A DNA stretch of 64,000 nt from Nocardioides aquaticus (GTDB taxonomy: Bacteria; Actinomycetota; Actinomycetes; Propionibacteriales; Nocardioidaceae), in assembly GCF_018459925.1 (NCBI RefSeq), contig NZ_CP075371.1, positions 4,464,001 to 4,528,000 on the forward strand, given 5' to 3'. The translations under genes were made by a program, and so were the position numbers. Shown here piece after piece: positions 7,614-16,097 of the stretch. Positions within the stretch are counted from its first letter, which is position 1, and every line of letters begins with the position of its first letter. The notes beneath the pieces were generated by a model. That model saw nothing but the letters and a program-made list of their open reading frames with translations. It made no database searches and had not been told where the DNA came from.

Positions 7614-8687
7614 GTGCTCGTCTCCGATCCCGCCGTCCCCGCCGTCGCTGTCGCCGTCGCTGTCGCCGTCGCTGTCGGCGTCGTCGGCGTCGGCGTCGTG
7701 CCGGAGCGGGCGCTGCCGTCGGTCGGCGGCCTCCGGCTCGCGCAGGACGCCCTGCGGGCCGGTCGCGTTCGGGAGGCGCGCGCCGCGTTCGGTGTCCTCG
7801 CCGGCACGCCCGACCAGGCCGTCGCGGCACCGGCCCGGGCCGGCCTCGTCGACGCGCTGCTGGCCCAGGGTGAGCTGGCGGCCGCCGCCGAGGTGCTGAC
7901 CGGGGTGAGCCTGCGGCCCACGACCGGCGCGGCCCGCGACGACCCGCGCGGCGTCGTGCACGCCCACGACCTGCACGCGGCCGGCGAGCTGGCCGCCGCG
8001 CAGGGCGACCCGGCCGCCGCCGTCGACCTCCTCCACGCCGCCGGGGCACTCCTCGACGGGGCCGTCGGGGGCCCGCCCTGGCGCGTCGCCGCCGCGCTCG
8101 CGCTGGCGCGGGTGGGTCGGCGCGACGAGGCCGTCCAGCTGGCCGGGGAGCACCTCGCCGACGCCCGGGTGTCCGGCGCGGCGCACGACACCGCGCAGGC
8201 GCTGCGGGTGCTCGCGATCCTCGACACCACCGGCTGCCGGGAGGCCCGGCTGCTGCAGGCGCGACGCGCCCTGGACGGGGTGGCCGCGCTCAGGCTCACC
8301 GCCCAGGTCGACACCGACCTGGCGGGCCTGCTGCTGCTCGGCTCCGGCGGACCGGCCGACCCGGCCGCGCAGCGGGAGGCCGTACGCCTGCTGTCGTCGG
8401 TCGAGCACTACGCCCTGACCGAGGGCCTCTGGCCGCTGCTCGGCCGGGCGCGCCGGCTCCTGGACGCCTCCGGGACCACGGCGCCCTGGCCGCACCTCGA
8501 GCGGCTCACCGCCTCGGAGCGCCGCGTCGTCGAGCCGGCCGCCCAGGGGAAGACCAACCGCGAGATCGCCGCCGCCGCCGGGATCTCGGTCAAGGCCGTC
8601 GAGTGGCACCTGTCGCGGGTCTACCGCAAGCTCGGCGTGACGTCCCGCCGCGCCCTCGTCGACGCGCTCGGCCACCCCCCGCTGTAA
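7614..8687 (+). CDS. LuxR-type transcriptional regulator, short form
   Basis: 357 aa. The C terminus (about residues 300-355) is a clear LuxR/GerE helix-turn-helix: LTASERRVV, then GKTNREIAAAAGISVKAVE and LSRVYRKLGV. The middle (about 45-290) is an alanine-rich helical repeat region resembling the TPR-like part of large LAL/MalT regulators, but no Walker A/B ATPase is present and the protein is about a third of LAL length. The first 30 residues are a Val/Ala/Gly run encoded by a 12-bp minisatellite. It could be a membrane segment or simply repeat expansion. Ligand and targets unknown. The GTG start at 7614 is the first plausible one. Confidence 0.8.
   Translation: MLVSDPAVPAVAVAVAVAVAVGVVGVGVVPERALPSVGGLRLAQDALRAGRVREARAAFGVLAGTPDQAVAAPARAGLVDALLAQGELAAAAEVLTGVSLRPTTGAARDDPRGVVHAHDLHAAGELAAAQGDPAAAVDLLHAAGALLDGAVGGPPWRVAAALALARVGRRDEAVQLAGEHLADARVSGAAHDTAQALRVLAILDTTGCREARLLQARRALDGVAALRLTAQVDTDLAGLLLLGSGGPADPAAQREAVRLLSSVEHYALTEGLWPLLGRARRLLDASGTTAPWPHLERLTASERRVVEPAAQGKTNREIAAAAGISVKAVEWHLSRVYRKLGVTSRRALVDALGHPPL
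7641..7700 (+). repeat. 12-bp tandem repeat in the 5' end of the LuxR gene
   Basis: Three identical GCCGTCGCTGTC units (7641-7676) followed by degenerate GTCGGC copies to about 7700. It encodes an A-V-A-V / V-G-V run at residues 10-29 and keeps frame. Confidence 0.85.
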
Positions 8688-8754
8688 CGCTGTGTTACTT
8701 CGGCTGGTGCACCGGCACGACGCCGTACCGGATGAAGTAACACAGCGTTACAGC
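8681..8754. terminator. Perfect 21-bp inverted repeat spanning two convergent stop codons
   Basis: Arms 8681-8701 and 8734-8754 are exact reverse complements over 21 bp around a 32-nt spacer. The left arm contains the TAA of the LuxR gene (8685-8687) and the right arm the TAA of the convergent DUF2332 gene (8748-8750 on the other strand). Each arm also holds a smaller dyad, GTAAC-N5-GTTAC (8684-8698 and 8737-8751). The arms are notably AT-richer than the surroundings. A bidirectional terminator is the simplest reading; a pair of repressor operators is the alternative. Confidence 0.75.
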
Positions 8755-9812
8755 TGCGCCGGGGCGACCCACCGCATGCTGCGGCCGTGCCCGTGCGTCC
8801 AGGCCGCCGCCCGCCCGTCGAGGCCGAGGACGAAGGTCGCCACGTCGTCGGGAACCGGGGGGCCTGTCGCGGTCACGGCGGGGTGCACCCGCTTGCCCTC
8901 GTTCGACAGCCAGTGCGCGCGCCCTGCCGCGACCAGGCCGCGCAGCCGCTGCTCCAGCACCTGGCGGGCCGCGACCGGCAGGTAGGCCGTGACGGCGCTG
9001 TGCATCACCACCACCCGACCGTGCCGTCCGGCCTCCTCCACCAGTCCGTCGAGCAGGTCCAGGCCCTCGGACGTGGTCAGGTCGGCAGCGACCACCGTCG
9101 GTGGGTCGGCCCGCGCCACCTCCACCGCGGTACGCAGCCGTGCGCGCCGGTCGTCGTGCTCGGGCCAGACCAGCGTCTCGAGCCACGCGACCTGGTCGTC
9201 GTCGGTGACGTCGACCGGCGCGAGGTCGAGCCCGCCGCGCCACGCCACCGGCAGGGGGCCGGCCGGCCACACCTCGGAGCCCGGCGCCTGACCGGTGACC
9301 TCGCAGGTCAACCGGCCCGCGGCCCCGTCGTGGGTCGACACCTCGCCGTCGGGCAGGTGCCAGGTGTAGTCCCACCGATCCGGGTAGAGGCACAGCCCGG
9401 CGCTGGCCCCGATCTCCAGCAGGGCCAGCGGCCCGCCGTGCCGGGCTGCCAGCAGGCCGAGCACCGGGGCCAGGGTGGCCAGACGACCGACCTCGTTGGT
9501 CTGGGTACGGCGGCCGGCCACGGTCGCGCGGACCGGGCCCGTGGGCGTACCCCGCCGCCGACCCTCGGCGTCGTCGCCGAGCAGGGCTGCGCGCAGGGCG
9601 TCGTACGGGCCGGGCGCCGCGACGCCGTTCCAGCGCGCTGCCGCGAGGATCAGGTTGGGCTGGCGCTCGCGGTCCGAGGCGAGCGTCCGGAGCCAGGCCA
9701 GCACCTCGGGGTCGTCGGCGACCCGCAGGGCCCAGTCGTGGAAGCACCCGTCGGGCGCCTCGTAGGTGCCGAAGTCGCGCCAGACGTCGGCGACGTCACC
9801 GAAGACCTCCAC
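8748..9812 (-). CDS. DUF2332 family protein
   Basis: 354 aa with a GTG start. Family marks are an N-terminal helical part beginning with a GTYEAP segment, LILAAARWNGV near residue 55, LLEIGASAGLCLYPDRW in the middle, and VVMHSAVTAYLP with WLSNEGKR near the C terminus. The E-I-G-A-S-A-G-L block resembles a SAM-binding motif I, so a methyltransferase-like Rossmann fold is plausible, but no activity is established for the family. It lies 21 nt downstream of the aldehyde dehydrogenase gene in the same direction and is probably co-transcribed with it. Confidence 0.85.
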   Translation of the reverse strand: MEVFGDVADVWRDFGTYEAPDGCFHDWALRVADDPEVLAWLRTLASDRERQPNLILAAARWNGVAAPGPYDALRAALLGDDAEGRRRGTPTGPVRATVAGRRTQTNEVGRLATLAPVLGLLAARHGGPLALLEIGASAGLCLYPDRWDYTWHLPDGEVSTHDGAAGRLTCEVTGQAPGSEVWPAGPLPVAWRGGLDLAPVDVTDDDQVAWLETLVWPEHDDRRARLRTAVEVARADPPTVVAADLTTSEGLDLLDGLVEEAGRHGRVVVMHSAVTAYLPVAARQVLEQRLRGLVAAGRAHWLSNEGKRVHPAVTATGPPVPDDVATFVLGLDGRAAAWTHGHGRSMRWVAPAQL

Positions 9813-9833
9813 GTCGTCAGCCCGGACGGAGGG

Positions 9834-11309
9834 TCAGTCCGCGGCCGGCACGGGCAGCGCGACGTAGGTGGTCTCGAGGTACTCCTCGATCCCCTCGAAA
9901 CCACCCTCCCGACCGAACCCGGAGGCCTTCATGCCGCCGAAGGGCGCGGCGGCGTTGGAGACCAGCCCGGTGTTCAGGCCGACCATCCCGAAGGCGAGGC
10001 CCTCGGCGACGCGGATGCTGCGCGCCAGGTCGCGCGTGTAGACGTAGGACGTCAGGCCGTACTCGGTGTCGTTGGCCCGCGCCACCGCCTCGGACTCGGT
10101 CTCGAAGGTGCTGATCGGTGCGACCGGGCCGAAGATCTCCTCCCGGTTGATCCGCGACGACGCCGCGACGTCGACCAGGACGGTCGGCTCGACGAAGTGG
10201 CCCGCGCCCTCGTGGGCCGCTCCCCCGGTCAGCAGACGCGCGCCGTCGGCGACCGCCTCCTCGACCAGGCCGGTCACGGACTCGACCGCCTTCGCGTCGA
10301 TCAGCGGGCCGACGTCGACGCCGTCGTCCTGCCCGCGGCCGACCGTCAGCGCCCCCATCCGTTCCGCGAGGCGCGAGCCGAACTCCTCGGCGACCGAGGA
10401 GTGGACCAGGAACCGGTTGGCGGAGGTGCAGGCCTCGCCCATGTTGCGCATCTTGGCCACCATCGCCCCGTCGACGGCGGCGTCGAGGTCGGCGTCCTCG
10501 AAGACCAGGAAGGGCGCGTTGCCGCCGAGCTCCATGCTGACCCGCTGGAGCCCGGGGGCGGACTGCTCGACGAGCTTGCGACCCACGGCGGTGGAGCCGG
10601 TGAAGCTGACCTTGCGCAGGCGGTCGTCGGCCTGGAGCGTCGTGGAGAGGTCGGCGTCGCGGGTGGTGGGCACGACGTTCAGGACGCCGTCGGGGAGCCC
10701 GGCCTCGGCCAGGATCCCGGCCAGGACCAGCATCGTCAGCGGCGTCTGCGAGGCCGGCTTGAGCACCATCGTGCAGCCGGCGGCGACGGCCGGTGCGATC
10801 TTGCGGGTGCCCATGGCCAACGGGAAGTTCCAGGGCGTGATGAACAGGCAGGGCCCGACCGGCTTCTTCATCGTGAGGATCCGGCTGCCGCCGGCGGGCG
10901 CCTGCATCCACAGGCCGTGGATGCGGACGGCCTCCTCGGCGAACCAGCGGAAGAACTCCGCGCCGTACGCCACCTCTCCCCGGGCCTCCGCGAGCGGCTT
11001 GCCCATCTCCAGGCTCATCAGGGCCGCGACCTCGTCGGCCCGCTCCATCAGCAGGTCGAAGGCGCGCCGCAGCACCTCGCCCCGCTCGCGCGGGGGCGTG
11101 GCCGCCCAGCCGGGCTGCGCGGCCACGGCGGCGTCCAGCGCGGCCGTCGCGTCCTCGGCGGTGCCGTCGGCGACCTCGCAGACCACGGACCCGTCGGCCG
11201 GGTCGGTGACCTCGAAGCGCGCGCCGTCGGCGGAGGGCCGCCACTGCCCGCCGACGAGGAGGGCGCGGTGGTCGGTGGGCAGCAGCTGCAGGGCGTCGGT
11301 GTGGCTCAT
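9834..11309 (-). CDS. gabD: NAD(P)-dependent succinate-semialdehyde dehydrogenase
   Basis: About 491 aa, aldehyde dehydrogenase superfamily, SSADH subgroup. Visible parts: KKPVGPCLFITPWNFPLAM (cofactor/oxyanion loop), VSFTGSTAVGRKL (cofactor), MELGGNAPF with the general-base Glu near residue 260, GEACTSANRF with the catalytic Cys near residue 294, and EEIFGPVAPI near the C terminus. The reaction oxidises succinate semialdehyde to succinate in the GABA shunt; related semialdehydes are possible. ATG 11309 (MSHTDALQ) is preferred over GTG 11318. It leads a two-gene unit with DUF2332. No GABA transaminase is adjacent. Confidence 0.87.
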   Translation of the reverse strand: MSHTDALQLLPTDHRALLVGGQWRPSADGARFEVTDPADGSVVCEVADGTAEDATAALDAAVAAQPGWAATPPRERGEVLRRAFDLLMERADEVAALMSLEMGKPLAEARGEVAYGAEFFRWFAEEAVRIHGLWMQAPAGGSRILTMKKPVGPCLFITPWNFPLAMGTRKIAPAVAAGCTMVLKPASQTPLTMLVLAGILAEAGLPDGVLNVVPTTRDADLSTTLQADDRLRKVSFTGSTAVGRKLVEQSAPGLQRVSMELGGNAPFLVFEDADLDAAVDGAMVAKMRNMGEACTSANRFLVHSSVAEEFGSRLAERMGALTVGRGQDDGVDVGPLIDAKAVESVTGLVEEAVADGARLLTGGAAHEGAGHFVEPTVLVDVAASSRINREEIFGPVAPISTFETESEAVARANDTEYGLTSYVYTRDLARSIRVAEGLAFGMVGLNTGLVSNAAAPFGGMKASGFGREGGFEGIEEYLETTYVALPVPAAD

Positions 11310-11372
11310 GACCGTCACTGTGGCACGCGGTCCGGCCGGCCGGACCGGCCCCGCGGGTGAGCTTCTGAGCCC

Positions 11373-11400
11373 TTGCGCGCGCCCGGGGGGCGCGTATAGT
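11373..11400 (+). promoter_or_regulatory. Sigma-70-type promoter for a short transcript
   Basis: TTGCGC (11373-11378), a 16-nt spacer, and TATAGT (11395-11400). It points rightward into a region with no protein gene on the + strand. Confidence 0.5.
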
Positions 11401-11403
11401 CAA

Positions 11404-11482
11404 GGGGTCGGCTTCGGAGGGAGCATCTGGAGACGACTGGGAGCCCCTCGCTGACCCCATGCGGCGAGGGGCTTCCTCTTTC
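11404..11482 (+). ncRNA. Candidate small structured RNA
   Basis: A promoter-like pair ends at 11400 and a strong terminator hairpin lies at 11442-11473, leaving a transcript of about 75 nt between gabD (leftward) and the PBP gene (leftward). The loop of the terminator contains GACCCC (11453-11458), complementary to GGGGTC at the 5' end (11404-11409), so a pseudoknot or alternative pairing is possible. No credible coding sequence is present; the only short reading frame has ATC after GGAGGGAG and ends TGA at 11452-11454. I do not recognise an Rfam family. Exact ends are inferred, and part of the GGGGTC could lie upstream of the true start. Confidence 0.45.
11442..11480 (+). terminator. Rho-independent-type terminator
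   Basis: Stem AGCCCCTCGC (11442-11451) with GCGAGGGGCT (11464-11473), 12-nt loop, followed by a pyrimidine tract TCCTCTTT on the + strand. Orientation of the T-rich tail favours the rightward short transcript over the leftward PBP gene. Confidence 0.65.
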
Positions 11483-11515
11483 CCCCGGCCTGGTCGGACG
11501 GCCGCCCGCCGCGTC

Positions 11516-13459
11516 TCAGCCGGCGGTGCGCAGGAACGCCTCCAGCAGGGGACCGGCCGTGCCCGAGCCCGAGTCGCCCTCGGCCACCAGGACCGCGACG
11601 GCCAGGTCGCCCTGCGCGGCGACCATCCAGGCCCGGGTACGGGTCTCGCCGCCGTCCTCGAACTCCGCCGTGCCGGTCTTGGCGATGGCCGGCGGGCCAG
11701 GCAGGTCGGCGAGAGACGAGCCGCTGCCGTCGGTGACCACCGCGCGGAGCATGCTGCGCAGCTGCCCGGCCTCGGTGGCCGTCAGCGGCTGGTCGTCGCC
11801 GGTGGCGGTGTCGACGTCGAGGTCGGGCAGCAGCCGCGGCGTCACCCGGGCGCCCTCCTGCACCGAGCCGACGACGGCGGCCATCACCATCGGAGAGGCC
11901 AGCACCTCGCCCTGGCCGATCATGGTCGCTGCGCGCCCCGTCTCCGACCCGGGTGCACCGACCTGGCCGAAGTAGGACGGGAAGCCGAGGTCACGGTCGA
12001 CGCCGAGGCCCAGGGCCGCGGCTGCGGTGGCCACCCCGTCGGGGCCGGGGCGGTCGCGCTCGGCGATCATCGCGGTGTTGCACGACTGCGCCACGGCGGT
12101 GCGCAGCGGCACGTCGCCCAGCGACCCGGTCGGGTAGTCGTCGTAGTTCTCGAAGACCCGTCCGTCGACGGTGACGGTCGGTGTGCACGGCACGGTGGAG
12201 GACGGGGTCAGACCACCGCGCAGGAGGGCCAGGGAGCTGACGATCTTGAAGGTCGACCCGGGGGCGTACTGGCCGTAGGTGGCGACGTTCAGGCCGTCCG
12301 CCCCGGGCCCGCTCGCGGCGGCGAGCACCGCCCCGTCGCTCGGGCGCAGCGCGACCAGCGCGCTGGCCGGGCCGACGTCGGCCAACAGGTCCTCGGCCAG
12401 CAGCTGCAGGTCCTCGTCGAGCGTGGTGCGCAGCGGGTCGCCGTCCTGGTCCGGCACCCGCACCAGGCGACGCTCCCTGCCGTCGGGGGCGACCGCGCTC
12501 AGCACGGCGCCGTCGGTGCCGCGGAGCACGTCGTCGTAGCGCGCCTGGAGACCGGACAGGCCCGCGACGTCGCCGGGGGCGTACGCCTCGGGCTCCTCCT
12601 CGACCATCTCGGCGGTGACCTCGCCGACCGTGCCGAGGACCGGCGCGGCGAACTCGCGGGTCGGGGCCAGCGGGAGCCGGTCGGAGATCAGCCGGGCGCC
12701 GGCGATCTCCGCGACCCCGGGACCGACCGCCGGTGGGACGTCCTCGTTGCGCAGCACGAGCGCCTCCACGAAGGCCGCGTCGCCCGCCGCCTCCACCCGG
12801 GCGGCGTACGGCCCCGGCGCCACCTCGACCAGCGCCGCCAGGGCACGCGCCGAGGCCGCCGCCCGCCCGGGCGCGACCTGCGTCCGATCGATGCCCACCC
12901 GGGTCACCAGCCGGTCGGTGACCAGGGCCTCGCCGTCACCACCCAGGACCTCGCCGCGGCGGGCGGCGACCGGGGTCAGCGACAGCGTGGTCGCCTCGCG
13001 CAGGCTGGGCTCGACCACCGTCCGGCTCCACTGCAGCTCCCAGGTCCCGGACCCCTCGCCCCCGCCGTCGGTCACGGGCAGCCGCATGGGGACGGTGGTG
13101 GTGTACGTCCAGGGCTCGCCGGCCACGTCCCAGGACCAGTCGAGGGTGGCCGCGGCGGTCTCGACGCCCTCGACGGGCTCGTCCTCGGTCTCGGCGACGC
13201 CGGAGAGCGCGACCGTCGGGACCAGGTCGCCGAGACCCTCGGTGGTGGCGGTCCAGTCGGCCGCGACCTCGGCGGCGCTGGAGTCCACGAAGGCTAGGTC
13301 GTCCAGCTCACCGTCCTCGAGCCCGCCGTCGAGCGCCGCCGCCAGGGTCAGGGCCGGCTCCTGGGGCCCGGGGGTGTCGTCCTCCCCGCCGGAGCAGCCG
13401 GCCAGGGCGAGGACGACCAGCACCGCGAGCGTGGGGCGGACGAGGGCGGCTCCGGGCAT
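11516..13459 (-). CDS. Penicillin-binding lipoprotein (class B transpeptidase, PBP-lipo-like)
   Basis: 647 aa from ATG 13459. A lipoprotein signal (LAVLVVLALAGC) anchors it outside the membrane. An NTF2-like MecA_N domain (about 35-150), a PBP dimerisation domain (about 160-310) and a transpeptidase domain (about 340-645) follow. Catalytic motifs are SxxK in APGSTFKI, SxN as QSCNTA and KTG in IAKTGTAEF. It cross-links peptidoglycan at the cell surface. Domain order and lipobox match the mycobacterial PBP-lipo group. The reading frame stays open another 37 codons upstream, but the lipobox fixes the start. It is divergent from dps. Confidence 0.9.
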   Translation of the reverse strand: MPGAALVRPTLAVLVVLALAGCSGGEDDTPGPQEPALTLAAALDGGLEDGELDDLAFVDSSAAEVAADWTATTEGLGDLVPTVALSGVAETEDEPVEGVETAAATLDWSWDVAGEPWTYTTTVPMRLPVTDGGGEGSGTWELQWSRTVVEPSLREATTLSLTPVAARRGEVLGGDGEALVTDRLVTRVGIDRTQVAPGRAAASARALAALVEVAPGPYAARVEAAGDAAFVEALVLRNEDVPPAVGPGVAEIAGARLISDRLPLAPTREFAAPVLGTVGEVTAEMVEEEPEAYAPGDVAGLSGLQARYDDVLRGTDGAVLSAVAPDGRERRLVRVPDQDGDPLRTTLDEDLQLLAEDLLADVGPASALVALRPSDGAVLAAASGPGADGLNVATYGQYAPGSTFKIVSSLALLRGGLTPSSTVPCTPTVTVDGRVFENYDDYPTGSLGDVPLRTAVAQSCNTAMIAERDRPGPDGVATAAAALGLGVDRDLGFPSYFGQVGAPGSETGRAATMIGQGEVLASPMVMAAVVGSVQEGARVTPRLLPDLDVDTATGDDQPLTATEAGQLRSMLRAVVTDGSGSSLADLPGPPAIAKTGTAEFEDGGETRTRAWMVAAQGDLAVAVLVAEGDSGSGTAGPLLEAFLRTAG

Positions 13460-13587
13460 GGCGTCAGTGTGGACCATCCCGCCGACGGCGCGGCCCCACC
13501 GGCACCCTCGCCGGGCACGCGCAGCCCCCGACGGGCGGGTCCCCAGGGGTGACTTGCCCTCGTCCGCCACGCCGCTACGGTCGAAGC

Positions 13588-14145
13588 ATGAGCACCGAGA
13601 AGATCTACTACACCACCCCCGGCATGTCCGAGGACGACGCGCGCACGCTCGTGGAGCTGCTGCAGGGTCGTCTCCACGCCATGAACGACCTGCACCTCAC
13701 GCTGAAGCACGTGCACTGGAACGTCGTCGGCCCGCACTTCATCGCCGTCCACGAGATGATCGACCCGCACGTCGAGGAGGTCCGCGGGTACGCCGACGAC
13801 CTCGCCGAGCGGATCGCGACCCTCGGCGGCTCGCCCAAGGGCACCCCCGGCTCGATCGTCTCCGAGCGCCAGTGGGACGAGTACTCCCTGCGCCGCGACG
13901 TCACCCAGGCCCACCTCGGCGCGCTCGACGTCGTGTACCACGGCGTGCTGACCAGCCACCGCGCCGCGATCGAGGGCGCCGGCGACCTCGACCCGGTCAC
14001 CGAGGACATGCTGATCGGCCAGGTCGACAAGCTCGAGCTGTTCCACTGGTTCGTCCGCGCGCACCTCGAGAACGCCGGTGGCCACCTCTCCACCGAGGGC
14101 GCCACCAGCGAGACCGAGGCCGCGTCGCAGGCCGGCAACGCCTGA
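13588..14145 (+). CDS. dps: Dps-family DNA-protecting ferritin-like protein
   Basis: 185 aa. The Dps ferroxidase signature is present: LHLTLKHVHWNVVGPHF (about residues 35-51), then MIDPHVEEVRGYADDLAERI with the His/Asp/Glu ligands shared across the dimer interface. The protein oxidises and stores iron and binds or protects DNA in stress. The N-terminal tail is short with few lysines. The start ATG 13588 is close behind a weak promoter-like TTGCCC...TACGGT pair (about 13553-13580), so the leader would be very short. A long hairpin follows the stop. Confidence 0.92.
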   Translation: MSTEKIYYTTPGMSEDDARTLVELLQGRLHAMNDLHLTLKHVHWNVVGPHFIAVHEMIDPHVEEVRGYADDLAERIATLGGSPKGTPGSIVSERQWDEYSLRRDVTQAHLGALDVVYHGVLTSHRAAIEGAGDLDPVTEDMLIGQVDKLELFHWFVRAHLENAGGHLSTEGATSETEAASQAGNA

Positions 14146-14163
14146 CCTCGCACCACCTCGTAC

Positions 14164-14202
14164 GACGAGACCCGCCACGCGATGCGCGTGGCGGGTCTCG
14201 TC
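14164..14202. terminator. Bidirectional hairpin between dps and the DEAD-box gene
   Basis: A 17-bp perfect stem (14164-14180 with 14186-14202) around a 5-nt loop whose outer bases can also pair. It sits between convergent stop codons at 14145 and 14237. No T-run. Confidence 0.75.
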
Positions 14203-14236
14203 ATGTCCGGCTCCCGGGGACGGGAGCGCGGGTGGG

Positions 14237-15985
14237 TCAGTCGCGGTTCCCGCGGTACGGCGGCTTGCCGCCCCGCGCGGGTGCGCCGCCGCCGCGGTTC
14301 ATCGCCGGGCCCTTGTCGCGCTGGAGCTCGATCAGCTTGCCGCTGATCCGGGTCGAGGCCAGGGCGTCGAGCGTGGACTGCGGCAGGTCGGCCGGCAGCT
14401 CGAGCAGCGAGAACTCCGGACGGATCGAGATCGCGCCGAAGTCGCTGCGCTGCAGGCCGCCCTCGTTGGCGATCGCGCCCACGATCTGGCGCGGCTCGAC
14501 CTTGTGCCGCTTGCCGACCGAGATCCGGTACTGCGCCAGGGCGGCGCCGTCGCTGCGGCGCGGGCCCCGGTCGTTGCTGCGGGCCGGGCGGTCGTTGCGG
14601 TCGGTCCGGGGCTCGCGCTCGGTGCGGGCGGGGCGGGCCGCGTCGGGGTCGAGCAGCAGCGGCGTACCGCCCTGGGCGGCGATGGCCAGCGCGGCCGCGA
14701 CGTCGGCCTCGGGCACGTCGTGGTTGCGGACGTAGTGGGCGACCACGTCGCGGAAGAACGGCAGGTCCGAGGAGCCGAGCGCCTCGGTGATCTGCTCGTC
14801 GAACCGGTTGAGCCGCGTGGTGTTGACGTCCTCGACCGACGGCAGGCTCATCTGCGTGAGCGGCTGGCGGGTGGCCTTCTCGATGTGCTTGAGCAGGTAG
14901 CGCTCGCGCGGGGTGACGAAGGAGATCGCCACGCCGCTGCGCCCGGCCCGGCCGGTGCGGCCGATGCGGTGGACGTACGACTCGGTGTCGGTGGGGATGT
15001 CGTAGTTGACGACGTGGCTGATCCGCTCGACGTCGAGGCCGCGGGCGGCGACGTCGGTGGCGACCAGGATGTCGAGCTTGCCCGACTTCAGCTGGTTGAC
15101 CGTGCGCTCGCGCTGGACCTGGGCGACGTCGCCGTTGATGGCCATCGCGGAGAACCCGCGGGCCCGCAGCTTCTCGGCCAGCGACTCGGTCTCGTTCTTG
15201 GTGCGGACGAACACGATCATGCCCTCGAAGTTCTCGACCTCGAGGATCCGGGTCAGCGCGTCGACCTTCTGCGGGTAGCTGCAGATCAGGTAGCGCTGCG
15301 TGGTGTTCGCCGAGGTGGTCGTCTTGTTCTTGACCGTGATCTCGACGGGGTCGGTGAGGTACTTGCTCGACAGCGAGCGGATCTGGCGCGGCATCGTCGC
15401 GGAGAACAGCGCGACCTGCTTGCTGTCGGGGGTGTCGGCCAGGATCGTCTCGACGTCCTCGGCGAAGCCCATGTTGAGCATCTCGTCGGCCTCGTCGAGC
15501 ACCAGGAACCGCAGCTCCGACAGGTCGAGCGTGCCCTTCTGGAGGTGGTCCATGATCCGGCCGGGGGTGCCGACGACCACGTGCACGCCGCGGCGCAGCG
15601 CGGACAGCTGGACCCCGTAGGCCTGGCCGCCGTAGACCGGCAGGACCCGGACGCCCTTGAGGCGCGAGGCGTACTTCTCGAAGGCCTCGCAGACCTGGAT
15701 CGCGAGCTCCCGGGTCGGGGCCAGGACCAGCGCCTGGGGGGTCTTCTGCTTGACGTCGAGGCGGTCCAGGATCGGCAGCGCGAACGCGGCCGTCTTGCCC
15801 GTCCCGGTCTGCGCGAGGCCGACCAGGTCGCGCCCCTCGAGCAGCGGCGGGATGGTGCGCGCCTGGATGGTCGACGGGATCTCGTATCCGACGTCTGCGA
15901 CCGCGGCGAGGGTTGCCTCGCCGAGACCGAGGTCGGCGAAGGTCGTGGTCTGGGTCTCCGCGACGTCCGCGCTCTGCTCACTCAC
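14237..15985 (-). CDS. DEAD-box ATP-dependent RNA helicase (DeaD/CsdA-like)
   Basis: 582 aa. All helicase motifs are visible: Q-motif upstream of motif I, AQTGTGKTA (I), PTRELA (Ia), TPGRIMD (Ib), DEAD in VLDEADEM (II), SATMP (III), VATDVAARGLDV (V) and HRIGRTGRAG (VI). A basic Arg/Asp-rich linker (about residues 445-480) leads to a DbpA/CsdA-type RNA-binding domain starting YRISVGKRHK. It unwinds structured RNA in ribosome assembly, mRNA turnover or cold adaptation. The linker is typical of actinobacterial DeaD. An arginine-rich PARGGKPPYRGNRD tail ends the protein. Confidence 0.94.
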   Translation of the reverse strand: MSEQSADVAETQTTTFADLGLGEATLAAVADVGYEIPSTIQARTIPPLLEGRDLVGLAQTGTGKTAAFALPILDRLDVKQKTPQALVLAPTRELAIQVCEAFEKYASRLKGVRVLPVYGGQAYGVQLSALRRGVHVVVGTPGRIMDHLQKGTLDLSELRFLVLDEADEMLNMGFAEDVETILADTPDSKQVALFSATMPRQIRSLSSKYLTDPVEITVKNKTTTSANTTQRYLICSYPQKVDALTRILEVENFEGMIVFVRTKNETESLAEKLRARGFSAMAINGDVAQVQRERTVNQLKSGKLDILVATDVAARGLDVERISHVVNYDIPTDTESYVHRIGRTGRAGRSGVAISFVTPRERYLLKHIEKATRQPLTQMSLPSVEDVNTTRLNRFDEQITEALGSSDLPFFRDVVAHYVRNHDVPEADVAAALAIAAQGGTPLLLDPDAARPARTEREPRTDRNDRPARSNDRGPRRSDGAALAQYRISVGKRHKVEPRQIVGAIANEGGLQRSDFGAISIRPEFSLLELPADLPQSTLDALASTRISGKLIELQRDKGPAMNRGGGAPARGGKPPYRGNRD

Positions 15986-16097
15986 CCGTCAACGATAGTC
16001 GCTCGGAGGGCCTCCCGTCGTTTCGGCGCTTGGTGCGACCTGCGTCACGTGGGTGTCGGAGGTGTCCGTCGGTGCGGTCGTGGCCGACGATGTCGGC

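Noticed and set aside
8787..11360. An 857-codon open frame on the + strand opposite DUF2332 and gabD
   Set aside because: It lies antisense to two clear genes and has shadow composition (Arg/Gly/Val/His-rich) without any domain.
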